Part shown: positions 1 to 6,952 of the stretch, one piece after another
Layout of the letters: each line of letters starts with the position of its first letter
Numbering within the stretch: the stretch's first letter is position 1
Assembly: GCA_035533815.1 (NCBI GenBank)
Contig: DATLTB010000057.1
Span: 1-12,302, forward strand
From: JANWKA01 sp035533815
GTDB lineage: Bacteria; Bacteroidota; Bacteroidia; Chitinophagales; Chitinophagaceae
DNA: 12,302 nt
Direction of reading: 5' to 3'
Position numbers and translations under genes: made by a program
The notes under the pieces: generated by a model
Databases searched by the model: none
Told to the model about the DNA's origin: nothing
What the model saw: the letters and a program-made list of their open reading frames with translations, nothing else

Positions 1-200
1 TTAAACATGGTGGTATTCCAGCTTAACCTGGTGGTTTTCACCCATTTGCCAATCTTACCGTAAGGAGGTTGGGTTGGAGGACTGTTTTTATTGTATATCA
101 CAATCGGATCACTGGGATTCAGTACTGATTGCTGCTGGGCAGTTGCAAAACGGGTAATCGTACTAAGCGCCAGAATGGTCAGCAGGTAAATTTTTTTCAT
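1..200 (-). CDS. N-terminal fragment of a secreted protein, possibly an esterase/peptidase of the alpha/beta-hydrolase type (runs off left edge)
   Basis: An open frame starts at the ATG on the minus strand at 200-198 and stays open for 66 full codons to the window edge, so the C-terminal part is missing. The start has a typical Sec signal peptide: MKK, then a hydrophobic stretch (IYLLTILALSTI), with a likely cut after ATA near residue 21 before QQQ. The mature start contains a Pro-rich stretch (NSPPTQPPYGKIGKW) followed by VKTTRLSWNTTMF. From memory this GxIxKWVxTxRLxWN pattern occurs near the N terminus of Bacteroidota secreted prolyl-oligopeptidase/esterase proteins, but no catalytic residue is inside the window, so the function is a guess. 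The gene reads away from the glycan cluster. No clear promoter was found in 201-452. The secreted nature is well supported; the family is not. Confidence 0.6.
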   Translation of the reverse strand, partial: MKKIYLLTILALSTITRFATAQQQSVLNPSDPIVIYNKNSPPTQPPYGKIGKWVKTTRLSWNTTMF

Positions 201-452
201 ATGGAGGTTATTAACTTTTTTAGGTTGAGCCTGAGGGGTTTAAATGCTAATTATTCGTTATAAAATCAATTCATTGTTTAAAAACAGGCTTAAAAGTAGG
301 TCAAAGGCAGACCTGCAAACAGACAACTTGGTGAATGATGTAGAAAGTTTAGGGAACGTCGGTATACGGAGGGTAAAAAAAGACGAAATTGTTCCAGGCT
401 TTGTTTCGGGTCCCGGAATGGGAGCGCAAATTAAAAGAAGTCATTTTAACTA

Positions 453-1652
453 TTATGCCGTGGAAGATGGTTTTCCCGGATTTGAATGCTTATGCAGTCT
501 TTTGCGTTTTCCATGTAGCATTTCACCAATTATAGTATACCGGATAAACCAGTCATAGCTGATGAAAGAGATTCCTAGGGTGATGGAAAGGACAAGAAAG
601 AAACGGAAAGGCCCCGGTATCAAACTATGGAAAAACAGGATCTGAAGAGAGGCGAGAATACCCATATGGATCAGATACAGCCAGTAGGAGGAATCAGAGA
701 TATATCTGAGTGTTCTGCTCTCTTCCCGGAAATAATGCATGAAGAGCCCAAGGCCACCAAACACCAGGCTAATGGTTTGCAGCGCCCCCAGGGAACGGAC
801 TATTAACCAGTATAACCCACCCAAATGCAGGGACAGGCTTGCTTCCCGGGTAGTTAAGTACATCATCGGCCAGGTCAGCGCTGTACCGATGAGTAGCAGG
901 GGCCACCCCAACCTGGAAGTTTTCCTCAGGCAATCCATTCGGTTATTTAACCACCAGCCCAACAGGAAGAAAAATCCAAAATAAGAGAAATAAGTAATTT
1001 TTGGAAAGATGCCGGTATATACTTCAACCATGGGCGTGTTAAAAAGGTAAAGTAAAGCAGTCAATGGGATCACCAGAACCAGGACCGTCCTGTACAGCGA
1101 CAGATCAGGTAATTTCCGGGCAGAATCTTTTCCAGGCAGGGAGATCCTGATCAATTTTCCCAGGTGAATCAGGATAAGCATGGCAACATAAAAGAAGAGC
1201 AGGTAATACAGGAACCAGAAATGCACCATACCATTCCAGCGGAGCAGTTGCCGGGCTACATCATGCCAGGGATGGGGAAAATGTCTGAAATGGTAATATA
1301 GAAATGGAGTCAGGGAAAAAGGCACCAGCAGGATCAGACTAAGGATAAAAGGCAAAAGGATCCGTTTTGCCCGGTGACGGATGAATGGCTTTTCACCGAT
1401 TTTCAGGTATAGGAATCGGGCAAAAAACCCCGCTACCAGATAAAACAATTGCATCCGGAAACTATGGATCCATAAGTACAGATAGTCATATCCGATAAAA
1501 TGATATTGGGGATCTGCGGGCCAGGTACTGGGATCATGAAATACTTTATAGGATATGGTGGCGTGAAGAACAATGCCCAGCAACATAGCAATCGCCCGGA
1601 GTGCATCCATACCATGCAGCCTTTCAGGCGATTGTTGGGGGGTATTCAACAT
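453..1652 (-). CDS. OpgC/MdoC-like membrane acyltransferase (acyltransferase family 3)
   Basis: Integral membrane O-acyltransferase that would add an acyl group (acetyl or succinyl) to a glycan during assembly or export. The protein (399 aa from this start) opens with DALRAIAMLLGIVLHA at 16-31, containing the conserved His of the family. MQLFYLVAGFFAR (67-79), VHFWFLYYLL (143-152) and SYWLYLIHM (322-330) follow, and the tail RYTIIGEMLHGKRKR is like that of OpgC. About ten hydrophobic segments span the length, the usual size for the family. The ATG at 1652 lies 8 bases after the stop of the upstream glycosyltransferase, behind an A-rich CCTAAAAATA leader. An in-frame ATG at 1688 would add 12 residues and overlap the upstream gene by 28 bases; I prefer 1652. 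The tight spacing implies co-transcription and a shared glycan product. The acyl donor and target cannot be told from sequence. Confidence 0.88.
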   Translation of the reverse strand: MLNTPQQSPERLHGMDALRAIAMLLGIVLHATISYKVFHDPSTWPADPQYHFIGYDYLYLWIHSFRMQLFYLVAGFFARFLYLKIGEKPFIRHRAKRILLPFILSLILLVPFSLTPFLYYHFRHFPHPWHDVARQLLRWNGMVHFWFLYYLLFFYVAMLILIHLGKLIRISLPGKDSARKLPDLSLYRTVLVLVIPLTALLYLFNTPMVEVYTGIFPKITYFSYFGFFFLLGWWLNNRMDCLRKTSRLGWPLLLIGTALTWPMMYLTTREASLSLHLGGLYWLIVRSLGALQTISLVFGGLGLFMHYFREESRTLRYISDSSYWLYLIHMGILASLQILFFHSLIPGPFRFFLVLSITLGISFISYDWFIRYTIIGEMLHGKRKRLHKHSNPGKPSSTA

Positions 1653-1660
1653 GGATATTT

Positions 1661-2860
1661 TTAGGTTACCGGTGAATCTCCTGTCCATTTTTCCCTGCTG
1701 GCTTTTTCCCAGACGGAGGATTGATGCCGGCTCAAAAATCTGAAAAATCCCAGGTAAACCATGATATTCATAAATAAAAAATAATAAGGGACCTGCAGCA
1801 GCCTGTTCATCCTGTTTCTTGGTGCAAGATAAAGACCTGAAAGGGCAAACCCGTAAAAAAGAATCTGGACAATCAGGGAAACCAGGTAAATTACCCCGTT
1901 ACCTCCGGCTACCAAAATCACATTGAGGAATAAAATAACAGGAAGACAAAGCGGAGCGAAGGTCCAGCGGAGGACCCGGTGGGAAATGTACTGAAAGGTC
2001 AATAAAGGTTGCCTGAACGGGTTGAGCAGGCCTTTAAGCAAAAAAATAGACTGGAAACCGCCAGCGCAGATCCGGATCTTTCTTTTCTGTTCTTCTGCCA
2101 TGGATACAGATGCGGTTTCCATGGCATAGGCATTGGGTTCATAGGCTATCCGGTAGCCTTTGGCACATATCCTGAGGGAGATCATGAAATCATCCAGAAT
2201 TACATCTGGTTCCACCGGTTCATACAGTTCACTGCGGATACTGAACAGTTCCCCTGCGGCTCCAACAATAGTAAACAAGCGGGCATCAAGTTTTTTTAGC
2301 CAGGATTCATATTTCCAGTAGAGGCCTTCACCTGCTCCGGATCCGCCCCTATTTCCCGAATCAATCACTTTTTTTTCTCCAGCCACTCCTCCCACCTGGG
2401 GATTTCCGTAATGTTGGACGATCATCCGGATAGCTTGCCGGTTAAGCAGGGTATTGGCATCTGAAAAAATAACAATTGGGGTCTGAATATGCTTCATGGC
2501 CCGGTTAATGGCTGAAGTCTTGCCCAGGCGCCTCCCTTCATGGAGCAGGATGACCCGGGAATTCCCGCGCACCAAATCCGGGGTACGGTCCGTGGAACCA
2601 TCCGTGACCACCAGTATATGAAACAAATCTGCAGGATAATCCAGGTCCAGGGAATTTGAGATTTTAGATCGGATGAACTCCTCTTCGTTATAGGCAGCAA
2701 TGACCAGGGTGACAGCCGGAGTGAAATCAGCGCCCGCTGTAGGGTGAGTATGGAATGGGGATCTGATTTTAACCAAAATGGCCAGGATTAGGCCGTAACC
2801 AATATAATTATAGAAAATGATCGAAGCACAGACCCAAAAAGCAATAATCACATCATGCAT
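1661..2860 (-). CDS. Membrane-anchored family 2 glycosyltransferase (BcsA/IcaA-type fold)
   Basis: Inner-membrane GT2 that would transfer, perhaps processively, a sugar from a nucleotide donor. It has 399 residues: one N-terminal membrane helix (about 4-30), a cytoplasmic GT-A domain (about 48-270) and three C-terminal hydrophobic segments (about 303-319, 322-345, 355-375). Visible motifs are VIAAYNEE (53-60), DGSTD (87-91), the DxD-like SDAN (133-136), the general-base region ILDDF (221-225), and RKIRI at 260-264 in the place of (Q/R)xxRW. Replacement of Trp there is common in this branch of membrane GT2s, so activity is still expected. It is the first gene of the minus-strand pair with the acyltransferase and is divergent from the main operon. 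A TAnnTTTG-type box lies 34-41 bases upstream of the ATG. The sugar and product are unknown; the pairing suggests an acylated polysaccharide. Confidence 0.9.
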   Translation of the reverse strand: MHDVIIAFWVCASIIFYNYIGYGLILAILVKIRSPFHTHPTAGADFTPAVTLVIAAYNEEEFIRSKISNSLDLDYPADLFHILVVTDGSTDRTPDLVRGNSRVILLHEGRRLGKTSAINRAMKHIQTPIVIFSDANTLLNRQAIRMIVQHYGNPQVGGVAGEKKVIDSGNRGGSGAGEGLYWKYESWLKKLDARLFTIVGAAGELFSIRSELYEPVEPDVILDDFMISLRICAKGYRIAYEPNAYAMETASVSMAEEQKRKIRICAGGFQSIFLLKGLLNPFRQPLLTFQYISHRVLRWTFAPLCLPVILFLNVILVAGGNGVIYLVSLIVQILFYGFALSGLYLAPRNRMNRLLQVPYYFLFMNIMVYLGFFRFLSRHQSSVWEKASREKWTGDSPVT

Positions 2861-2893
2861 AACTGGCGTTGACTGGGTAGTTTACTCTGGTTT

Positions 2894-2901
2894 CAAAGCT
2901 A
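2894..2901 (-). promoter_or_regulatory. Possible -7 box for the minus-strand GT2/acyltransferase unit
   Basis: Read on the minus strand this is TAGCTTTG, a match to the Bacteroidetes -7 element TAnnTTTG. Transcription would start around 2887, about 27 bases before the GT2 start codon. No convincing TTTG -33 element lies 19-21 bases upstream, so this is either a weak promoter or one needing an activator. Confidence 0.4.
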
Positions 2902-3107
2902 ACAAGAATTTTTAGCTGTAAGGAAAATATTGAATCTGTTCAAAGGGAATTTGAATTTGGAGCTTGCCGATTCAACCAGGCAAAAACGGGGGATGTGGGT
3001 AGGAGATTTTGAGCCAATGGAAAATAGAGGGTAAAATGAATAAGATAACCAAGTTAAATGATGATAATGAAGCAGATGGAAATGTCATTAAAGGTTGGTT
3101 TTCATTT

Positions 3108-3168
3108 GGGGAATACCGGGGTTTACCCCCCTTTATTTTACGTTTACGAGGATTTTTCATGCGTTTAC
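3108..3168 (+). promoter_or_regulatory. Three GTTTAC sites at exact 21-bp spacing: LytTR-like operator
   Basis: GTTTAC occurs at 3121, 3142 and 3163, so adjacent copies are 21 bases apart, two turns of the helix. The 9-mers around copies 2 and 3 are TACGTTTAC (3139-3147) and TGCGTTTAC (3160-3168). LytTR-family regulators are known to bind direct repeats close to [TA][AC][CA]GTTN[AG][TG] with about 12 bases between them, which gives this period. Copy 1 also sits in a 10-bp tandem repeat (GGGGAATACC then GGGGTTTACC, 3108-3127) and in a GGGGT-TT-ACCCC dyad (3118-3129). The array ends 33 bases before a -7-like box, a usual position for an activator. No LytTR protein is encoded in the window, so the regulator is inferred. 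Confidence 0.5.
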
Positions 3169-3201
3169 CAAGTTATCGAAGAAGGGACCCCCAGTTTGGT
3201 C

Positions 3202-3209
3202 TATTTTTG
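3202..3209 (+). promoter_or_regulatory. Possible -7 box of the glycan operon
   Basis: TATTTTTG fits TAnnTTTG. No TTTG lies at the -33 position; the GTTTAC array occupies that side instead, as would suit an activator-dependent promoter. Initiation near 3216 would give a leader of roughly 130 bases before the receiver gene at 3349. Confidence 0.4.
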
Positions 3210-3257
3210 ACATAGCTTTTTGAAATCAGTACGGGAATCCGGCAAACCATCCGATCC

Positions 3258-3289
3258 TTATCAGGGTTTAAAAACCGAACCACTGATAA
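3258..3289 (+). repeat. Inverted repeat in the presumed leader of the operon
   Basis: TTATCAG (3258-3264) and CTGATAA (3283-3289) are perfect 7-bp arms around an 18-base spacer. It lies about 60 bases ahead of the receiver start codon, inside the leader if transcription begins near 3216. It could be an RNA stem or a protein-binding dyad. No T tract follows, so it is not a standard terminator. Confidence 0.35.
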
Positions 3290-3348
3290 TCTGAAACAAA
3301 AAGCCCCCTGAACCTGTTATGTAAATCATCGGATAAACCGAATTTAAA

Positions 3349-3762
3349 ATGAAGAAGAACATCCTGATCATCGATGACAGCAAACCGATCCGCTTCCTTC
3401 TGGAGACTATCGTCAGCAAATATTATACGGTGGTCACTGCATCTGATGGATTTGAAGCCATGTATTGGTTAAGCCAGGGGAATAAACCCGATATTATCAT
3501 TTCAGATCTGCAAATGCCCAACATTGACGGTTGGGACCTGATCAAGAATTTAACCAGCAGCGGCATCTACGGAGATATACCCATTATTGTGCTTTCCGGC
3601 TCCTATTCGGAGGATATGAAGGGAAAATGTGAAGAATACGGAGTGGCAGACTTTTTGGTGAAACCTTTTAATCCTACCCGATTGATGGATGCCATCCGGC
3701 AGGCACTCAACGTAAAGGAGGAAAATAACATGATCAAGCAACTATCGAAAAAAGTGTCCTGA
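3349..3762 (+). CDS. Stand-alone CheY-like response regulator (single receiver domain)
   Basis: A 137-residue cytoplasmic receiver with no output domain. All catalytic positions are present: acidic pair D9-D10, phospho-acceptor D53 in ISDLQMP, S83 in the Thr/Ser position (IIVLSGS), and K105 in VKPF. It should therefore accept phosphate from a histidine kinase, which is not encoded here. The ATG follows an A/T-rich AATTTAAA leader, normal for Bacteroidota, and there is no Shine-Dalgarno site. It is the first gene of the plus-strand operon, and the next gene, 45 bases on, carries its own degenerate receiver fused to the priming sugar transferase. I infer that this protein controls polysaccharide synthesis by protein contact rather than by DNA binding; that partner is not proven. 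The C-terminal tail (about 120-137) is Lys/Asn-rich and probably disordered. Confidence 0.93.
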   Translation: MKKNILIIDDSKPIRFLLETIVSKYYTVVTASDGFEAMYWLSQGNKPDIIISDLQMPNIDGWDLIKNLTSSGIYGDIPIIVLSGSYSEDMKGKCEEYGVADFLVKPFNPTRLMDAIRQALNVKEENNMIKQLSKKVS

Positions 3763-3807
3763 TCCCAGTTAATCTGAATCCTAGTTGCTAAACCTGAATA
3801 TTTGACT

Positions 3808-4947
3808 ATGAGCTTTAACGATACTTCAAATACCCTTTACGAAGAAGCAAAAATCCGATCCAGACGGAATCCCGCCGGGCACAAGTTGGCCCTATTCATC
3901 GGAAATGATGCGGCCAGCCTGGGTGGACTGATGCTGGAGTCGGGTTATGCCGGAATCGCCTCGGAAAATCCTAAGGGCTCCCAGAACCTGTTGATCCGGC
4001 TGCTCTATGGTCATGGGTTGTTGGCGGATGTGATTATATGTGATGTGGAGTTCCGGGAATCGGAGATCCGTAAACTGTTGGAATTTATTCATGGGATAAA
4101 TGAATTCAGCAATATCCCTTTTCTGATGTATGCTAAAACGGACGACTTGGAAATGAAAGAGAAGATTCGCAGCATCAGGGGAGTGGATGATGTCCTTTTT
4201 CCCCAAACCAGTGTGGAGGATATCTGTACAAAAGTGGACTTTCTAAAGAAATTCAAAAACCTTCAGACCAAAGTAAAGAAAAAAGAGCATGTAATCATGC
4301 CTTCCCCCGGGAAATCCCGGATTGGGTTATTGGGCAAAAGGTTTTTTGACATCCTGATCGCTTCCCTGCTGCTGGTATTGCTCAGCCCCCTGTTTCTGCT
4401 GATTGCGATCCTGATCAGGCTGGAATCCCGGGGTCCTGTTCTTTATAAATCACTGCGGGCAGGAAAGGCTTACCGGATCTTCAATTTTTATAAATTCAGG
4501 ACCATGGAAGTCGGAGCGGAGGAAAAGTTACGGCAACTTTCCCACCTTAACCAGTATGGCTATATCAACGAAATACAAGGTCCCCTGTTTTTTAAAGTCA
4601 GCAATGACCCCCGCATCACCAAAGTGGGATCTTTTCTACGCAATACCAGCCTGGACGAATTACCTCAATTGATTAACGTGCTGATCGGGGATATGTCCCT
4701 GGTGGGTAATAGGCCGCTTCCATTATATGAAGCTGTTACCCTGACTACCGACCAATGGGCAGAAAGGTTTCTGGCACCAGCAGGTATCACAGGGTTATGG
4801 CAGATCCGGAAACGGGGTCATAAGGATATGTCTATCCATGAACGGATCAATCTGGATATTGACTATGCACAAAAGCATTCTTTCCTGTATGATATGTGGA
4901 TTATGTTCAACACCCCTTCAGCCCTGATTCAGGGTGATAACGTCTGA
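3808..4947 (+). CDS. Pseudo-receiver fused to polyprenyl-phosphate sugar-1-phosphate transferase (WcaJ/PglC superfamily)
   Basis: Likely priming enzyme: it would move a sugar-1-phosphate from a nucleotide sugar to undecaprenyl phosphate on the cytoplasmic face of the inner membrane. The C-terminal half (about 173-370) is a bacterial sugar transferase: KRFFD at 177-181, membrane helix about 179-203 with a helix-breaking Pro194, FYKFRTM at 227-233, the catalytic Asp-Glu at D283-E284 in SLDELPQLIN, and GDMSLVGNRP at 294-303 (Asn where Pro is usual). The N-terminal part (about 25-150) has receiver length and order and keeps D79 (ICDVEF) at the phospho-acceptor position, but has N33-D34 for the acidic pair, Ala109 for Thr/Ser and Pro132 for Lys, so phosphorylation is doubtful. 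A Lys-rich linker (147-160) joins the halves. The ATG at 3808 is preferred over an in-frame TTG at 3802. Initial sugar unknown. Confidence 0.9.
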   Translation: MSFNDTSNTLYEEAKIRSRRNPAGHKLALFIGNDAASLGGLMLESGYAGIASENPKGSQNLLIRLLYGHGLLADVIICDVEFRESEIRKLLEFIHGINEFSNIPFLMYAKTDDLEMKEKIRSIRGVDDVLFPQTSVEDICTKVDFLKKFKNLQTKVKKKEHVIMPSPGKSRIGLLGKRFFDILIASLLLVLLSPLFLLIAILIRLESRGPVLYKSLRAGKAYRIFNFYKFRTMEVGAEEKLRQLSHLNQYGYINEIQGPLFFKVSNDPRITKVGSFLRNTSLDELPQLINVLIGDMSLVGNRPLPLYEAVTLTTDQWAERFLAPAGITGLWQIRKRGHKDMSIHERINLDIDYAQKHSFLYDMWIMFNTPSALIQGDNV

Positions 4948-4999
4948 TTTTCCCAGATTGTACCCGGAGTTTATTTAATTTTGTATTAAATGATACCTG

Positions 5000-5908
5000 A
5001 TGGTAACTGAAGACCAGCCGCTGGTTTCCATTATTACGCTTAATTATAACCAAACGGATGTCACTTGTGAGTTCCTGGAGTCTTCCCGAAAACTTACTTA
5101 TCCCCGCTATGAGATCCTAGTTTGCGATATGGGGTCTTCCATAAATCCGGAAAAGCAGATCGGAAAGGGGAATTATCCGAATGTCCGGGTGCTTGTCAGT
5201 GAACGAAATCTGGGATTCACCGGGGGTAATAACTGGGGTATGCGCCAGGCCAATGGAACATACTTGTTTATTGTCAATAATGATACTGAACTGACTGCCG
5301 ACCTGATTGAACAGCTGCTGGAACCATTCCGAAGGGATACCTCCATCGGAGTAACTTGTCCGAAGATCCGCTATTTTCAATTTCCGGATATCATCCAATA
5401 TGCCGGCTTTAATCCAATTAACGTTTACACCGGCAGAACGACTGCCGTGGGAAGCATGGAAGAAGATAAGGGGCAGTATGATATTCCAGGGCCCACTTTT
5501 GGCGCACATGGTTGTGCCATGATGGTTAAAAAGGAAGTTATTGACCAGGTTGGCATGTTCCCCGAAAATTTTTTCATATATTATGAGGAATGGGATTGGT
5601 CTTCCCGGATTCTGCGGGGGGGGTTCAAAATCTATTATCAGCCAAGGGCCCTTATTTACCATAAGGAATCAGTAACTATGGGAAAGAAAAGCGCGATAAA
5701 AGTGTATTACCATACCCGGAACCGGATTCTTTACATGAGGCGCAACTCCACCCGATTCCAGTTTTTCGTATTTTTTGTATTTTTCACCTTATTTACCATG
5801 CCTAAGACTGTAGTGTCATATGCGTTTCACCGGCAGTTCGGACACCTCAGAAGTTTCCTGAAAGGCACACTGGAAAATTTCCATATGTCAAGTTATTCAC
5901 CTTTGTGA
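5000..5908 (+). CDS. WbbL/rhamnosyltransferase-like family 2 glycosyltransferase
   Basis: A 302-residue GT-A enzyme that would add one sugar to the lipid-linked glycan on the cytoplasmic side. Motifs: VSIITLNYNQ (9-18), a CDMGSS segment (42-47) in place of the usual DNxSxD, NLGFTGGNNWG (70-80) typical of WbbL-like enzymes, the DxD-type NNDTE (93-97), FGAHGCAMMV (167-176) and the base region FIYYEEWDWSSR (192-203). A Phe-rich hydrophobic segment (about 253-275) near the C terminus probably anchors it to the membrane. Length is normal for the family. The ATG at 5000 is used because the ATG at 4990 is in another frame and stops after six codons. It lies 52 bases after the sugar transferase. The donor, perhaps a deoxyhexose, cannot be fixed from sequence. 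Confidence 0.92.
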   Translation: MVTEDQPLVSIITLNYNQTDVTCEFLESSRKLTYPRYEILVCDMGSSINPEKQIGKGNYPNVRVLVSERNLGFTGGNNWGMRQANGTYLFIVNNDTELTADLIEQLLEPFRRDTSIGVTCPKIRYFQFPDIIQYAGFNPINVYTGRTTAVGSMEEDKGQYDIPGPTFGAHGCAMMVKKEVIDQVGMFPENFFIYYEEWDWSSRILRGGFKIYYQPRALIYHKESVTMGKKSAIKVYYHTRNRILYMRRNSTRFQFFVFFVFFTLFTMPKTVVSYAFHRQFGHLRSFLKGTLENFHMSSYSPL

Positions 5909-5921
5909 AAAAAAAATAGTT

Positions 5922-6917
5922 ATGCCCATATCTTTAGTTACCGGAGGAGCCGGATTTATTGGTTCCCATGTAGTGAAAAATTGTCTGGCCCAAGGGCACA
6001 AGGTGGTGGCGTTGGATGATCTTAGCGGGGGGTTTGAAGACCATATCCCTGCAGGGGCAGAATTTGTCCGGGGTTCAGTTACCGATGAAAAATTGGTGGA
6101 AAGGTTGTTTTCAACTCATCAATTTGACTATGTATACCACCTGGCGGCCTATGCAGCAGAAGGATTGTCTCATTTTATCCGTCGCTTTAACTATACCAAT
6201 AACCTGATTGGTAGTATCAATCTGGTCAATGCAGCGGTCAGATATAAGATTAAATGTTTTGTATTTACTTCCTCTATAGCTGTATATGGACCTGGCCAGC
6301 TCCCTATGACAGAGGAGATGACCCCTATGCCGGAAGATCCATATGGGATTTCCAAATACGCTGTTGAACTGGATCTGAAAGCAGCCCATGAGATGTTCGG
6401 ACTCAATTATATCATTTTCCGGCCCCACAACGTATATGGGGAAAACCAGAATATTGGAGACAAATACCGCAATGTGATCGGAATATTCATGAACCAGATC
6501 ATGCAGCAGCTCCCTTTGACCATATTCGGGGATGGACTTCAAACCAGGGCTTTCAGCTACATTGATGATGTCGCTATCCCGATCAGCAAGTCTGTAACCA
6601 TTGCGGGGGCTTATAATCAGGTATTTAATATTGGAGCTGACCAACCTTATACGGTCAATGAGCTGGCAGGGGTAGTCTCTCGGGCATTTGGGACCGAACC
6701 CAGGATTAACCATCTTCGGGCACGCAGCGAAGTTATGCATGCTTATGCGGATCATTCCAGGGCCCATCGTCAATTTGGGGAAGGATCCGGGGTAAATCTG
6801 GAAGAAGGGATACGCAGGATGGCTGAATGGGCCAAAAAAACCGGGGCCCGGAAGAGTCAGGAATTCAGCCAGATCGAAATTGAAGACAAGCTGCCTGAAG
6901 GCTGGTCCAAAAAATAG
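5922..6917 (+). CDS. NAD-dependent nucleotide-sugar epimerase/dehydratase (extended SDR)
   Basis: A 331-residue soluble Rossmann-fold enzyme that would epimerise or dehydrate a nucleotide sugar to supply one of the glycosyltransferases. It has the NAD-binding GGAGFIG (8-14), acidic D32-D33 after strand 2 for the ribose, HLAAYAAEGLSH (73-84), the Ser of TSSIAVYG (S117/S118), and the catalytic Tyr-Lys pair Y141 and K145 in DPYGISKYAVE. FRPHNVYGE and the F(S)YIDDV segment are as in UDP-glucose 4-epimerase relatives. It could be a 4-epimerase acting on UDP-Glc/GlcNAc or GlcA; the motifs do not separate these. The start lies 13 bases after the previous stop, behind a run of nine A that acts as an A-rich leader. 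The Lys-rich C-terminal end is of usual length. Confidence 0.92.
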   Translation: MPISLVTGGAGFIGSHVVKNCLAQGHKVVALDDLSGGFEDHIPAGAEFVRGSVTDEKLVERLFSTHQFDYVYHLAAYAAEGLSHFIRRFNYTNNLIGSINLVNAAVRYKIKCFVFTSSIAVYGPGQLPMTEEMTPMPEDPYGISKYAVELDLKAAHEMFGLNYIIFRPHNVYGENQNIGDKYRNVIGIFMNQIMQQLPLTIFGDGLQTRAFSYIDDVAIPISKSVTIAGAYNQVFNIGADQPYTVNELAGVVSRAFGTEPRINHLRARSEVMHAYADHSRAHRQFGEGSGVNLEEGIRRMAEWAKKTGARKSQEFSQIEIEDKLPEGWSKK

Positions 6918-6952
6918 CCATCAATCCTGAATTACTGCCGGGTAATAAAATC

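Larger units (their letters stand above)
2861..3348. other. Divergent intergenic control region (no gene)
   Basis: This 488-base gap separates the minus-strand GT2/acyltransferase pair from the plus-strand operon. It holds a minus-strand -7-like box (2894-2901), the 21-bp-periodic GTTTAC array (3108-3168), a plus-strand -7-like box (3202-3209) and a 7-bp inverted repeat (3258-3289), all listed separately. A 68-codon plus-strand frame at 3009-3215 runs across the array; its protein has no recognisable domain, so I do not call it a gene. Confidence 0.7.

Noticed and set aside
244..558. Plus-strand frame of 104 codons
   Set aside because: Its second part overlaps the well-supported acyltransferase on the other strand; the protein shows no domain and no promoter was seen.
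3009..3215. Plus-strand frame of 68 codons in the divergent spacer
   Set aside because: It runs over the GTTTAC array and into the -7 box, with basic low-complexity residues and no known motif.
3808..4947. Sugar transferase as a gene fusion created by a frameshift or assembly error
   Set aside because: The two halves are in one uninterrupted frame with a plausible Lys-rich linker, and a separate intact receiver gene precedes it, so a true fusion is more likely.
4976..4983. TAATTTTG, a TAnnTTTG match just ahead of the GT2 at 5000
   Set aside because: No TTTG at proper distance upstream, and a start near 4990 would give only about ten leader bases inside an evident operon; likely chance in an A/T-rich gap.
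5117..5662. Antisense frame of 181 codons
   Set aside because: Lies wholly opposite the WbbL-like GT2, whose motifs are complete; no domain in the antisense product.
6111..6773. Antisense frame of 220 codons
   Set aside because: Opposite the epimerase, whose SDR motifs are intact; a long antisense frame here reflects codon use of the real gene.
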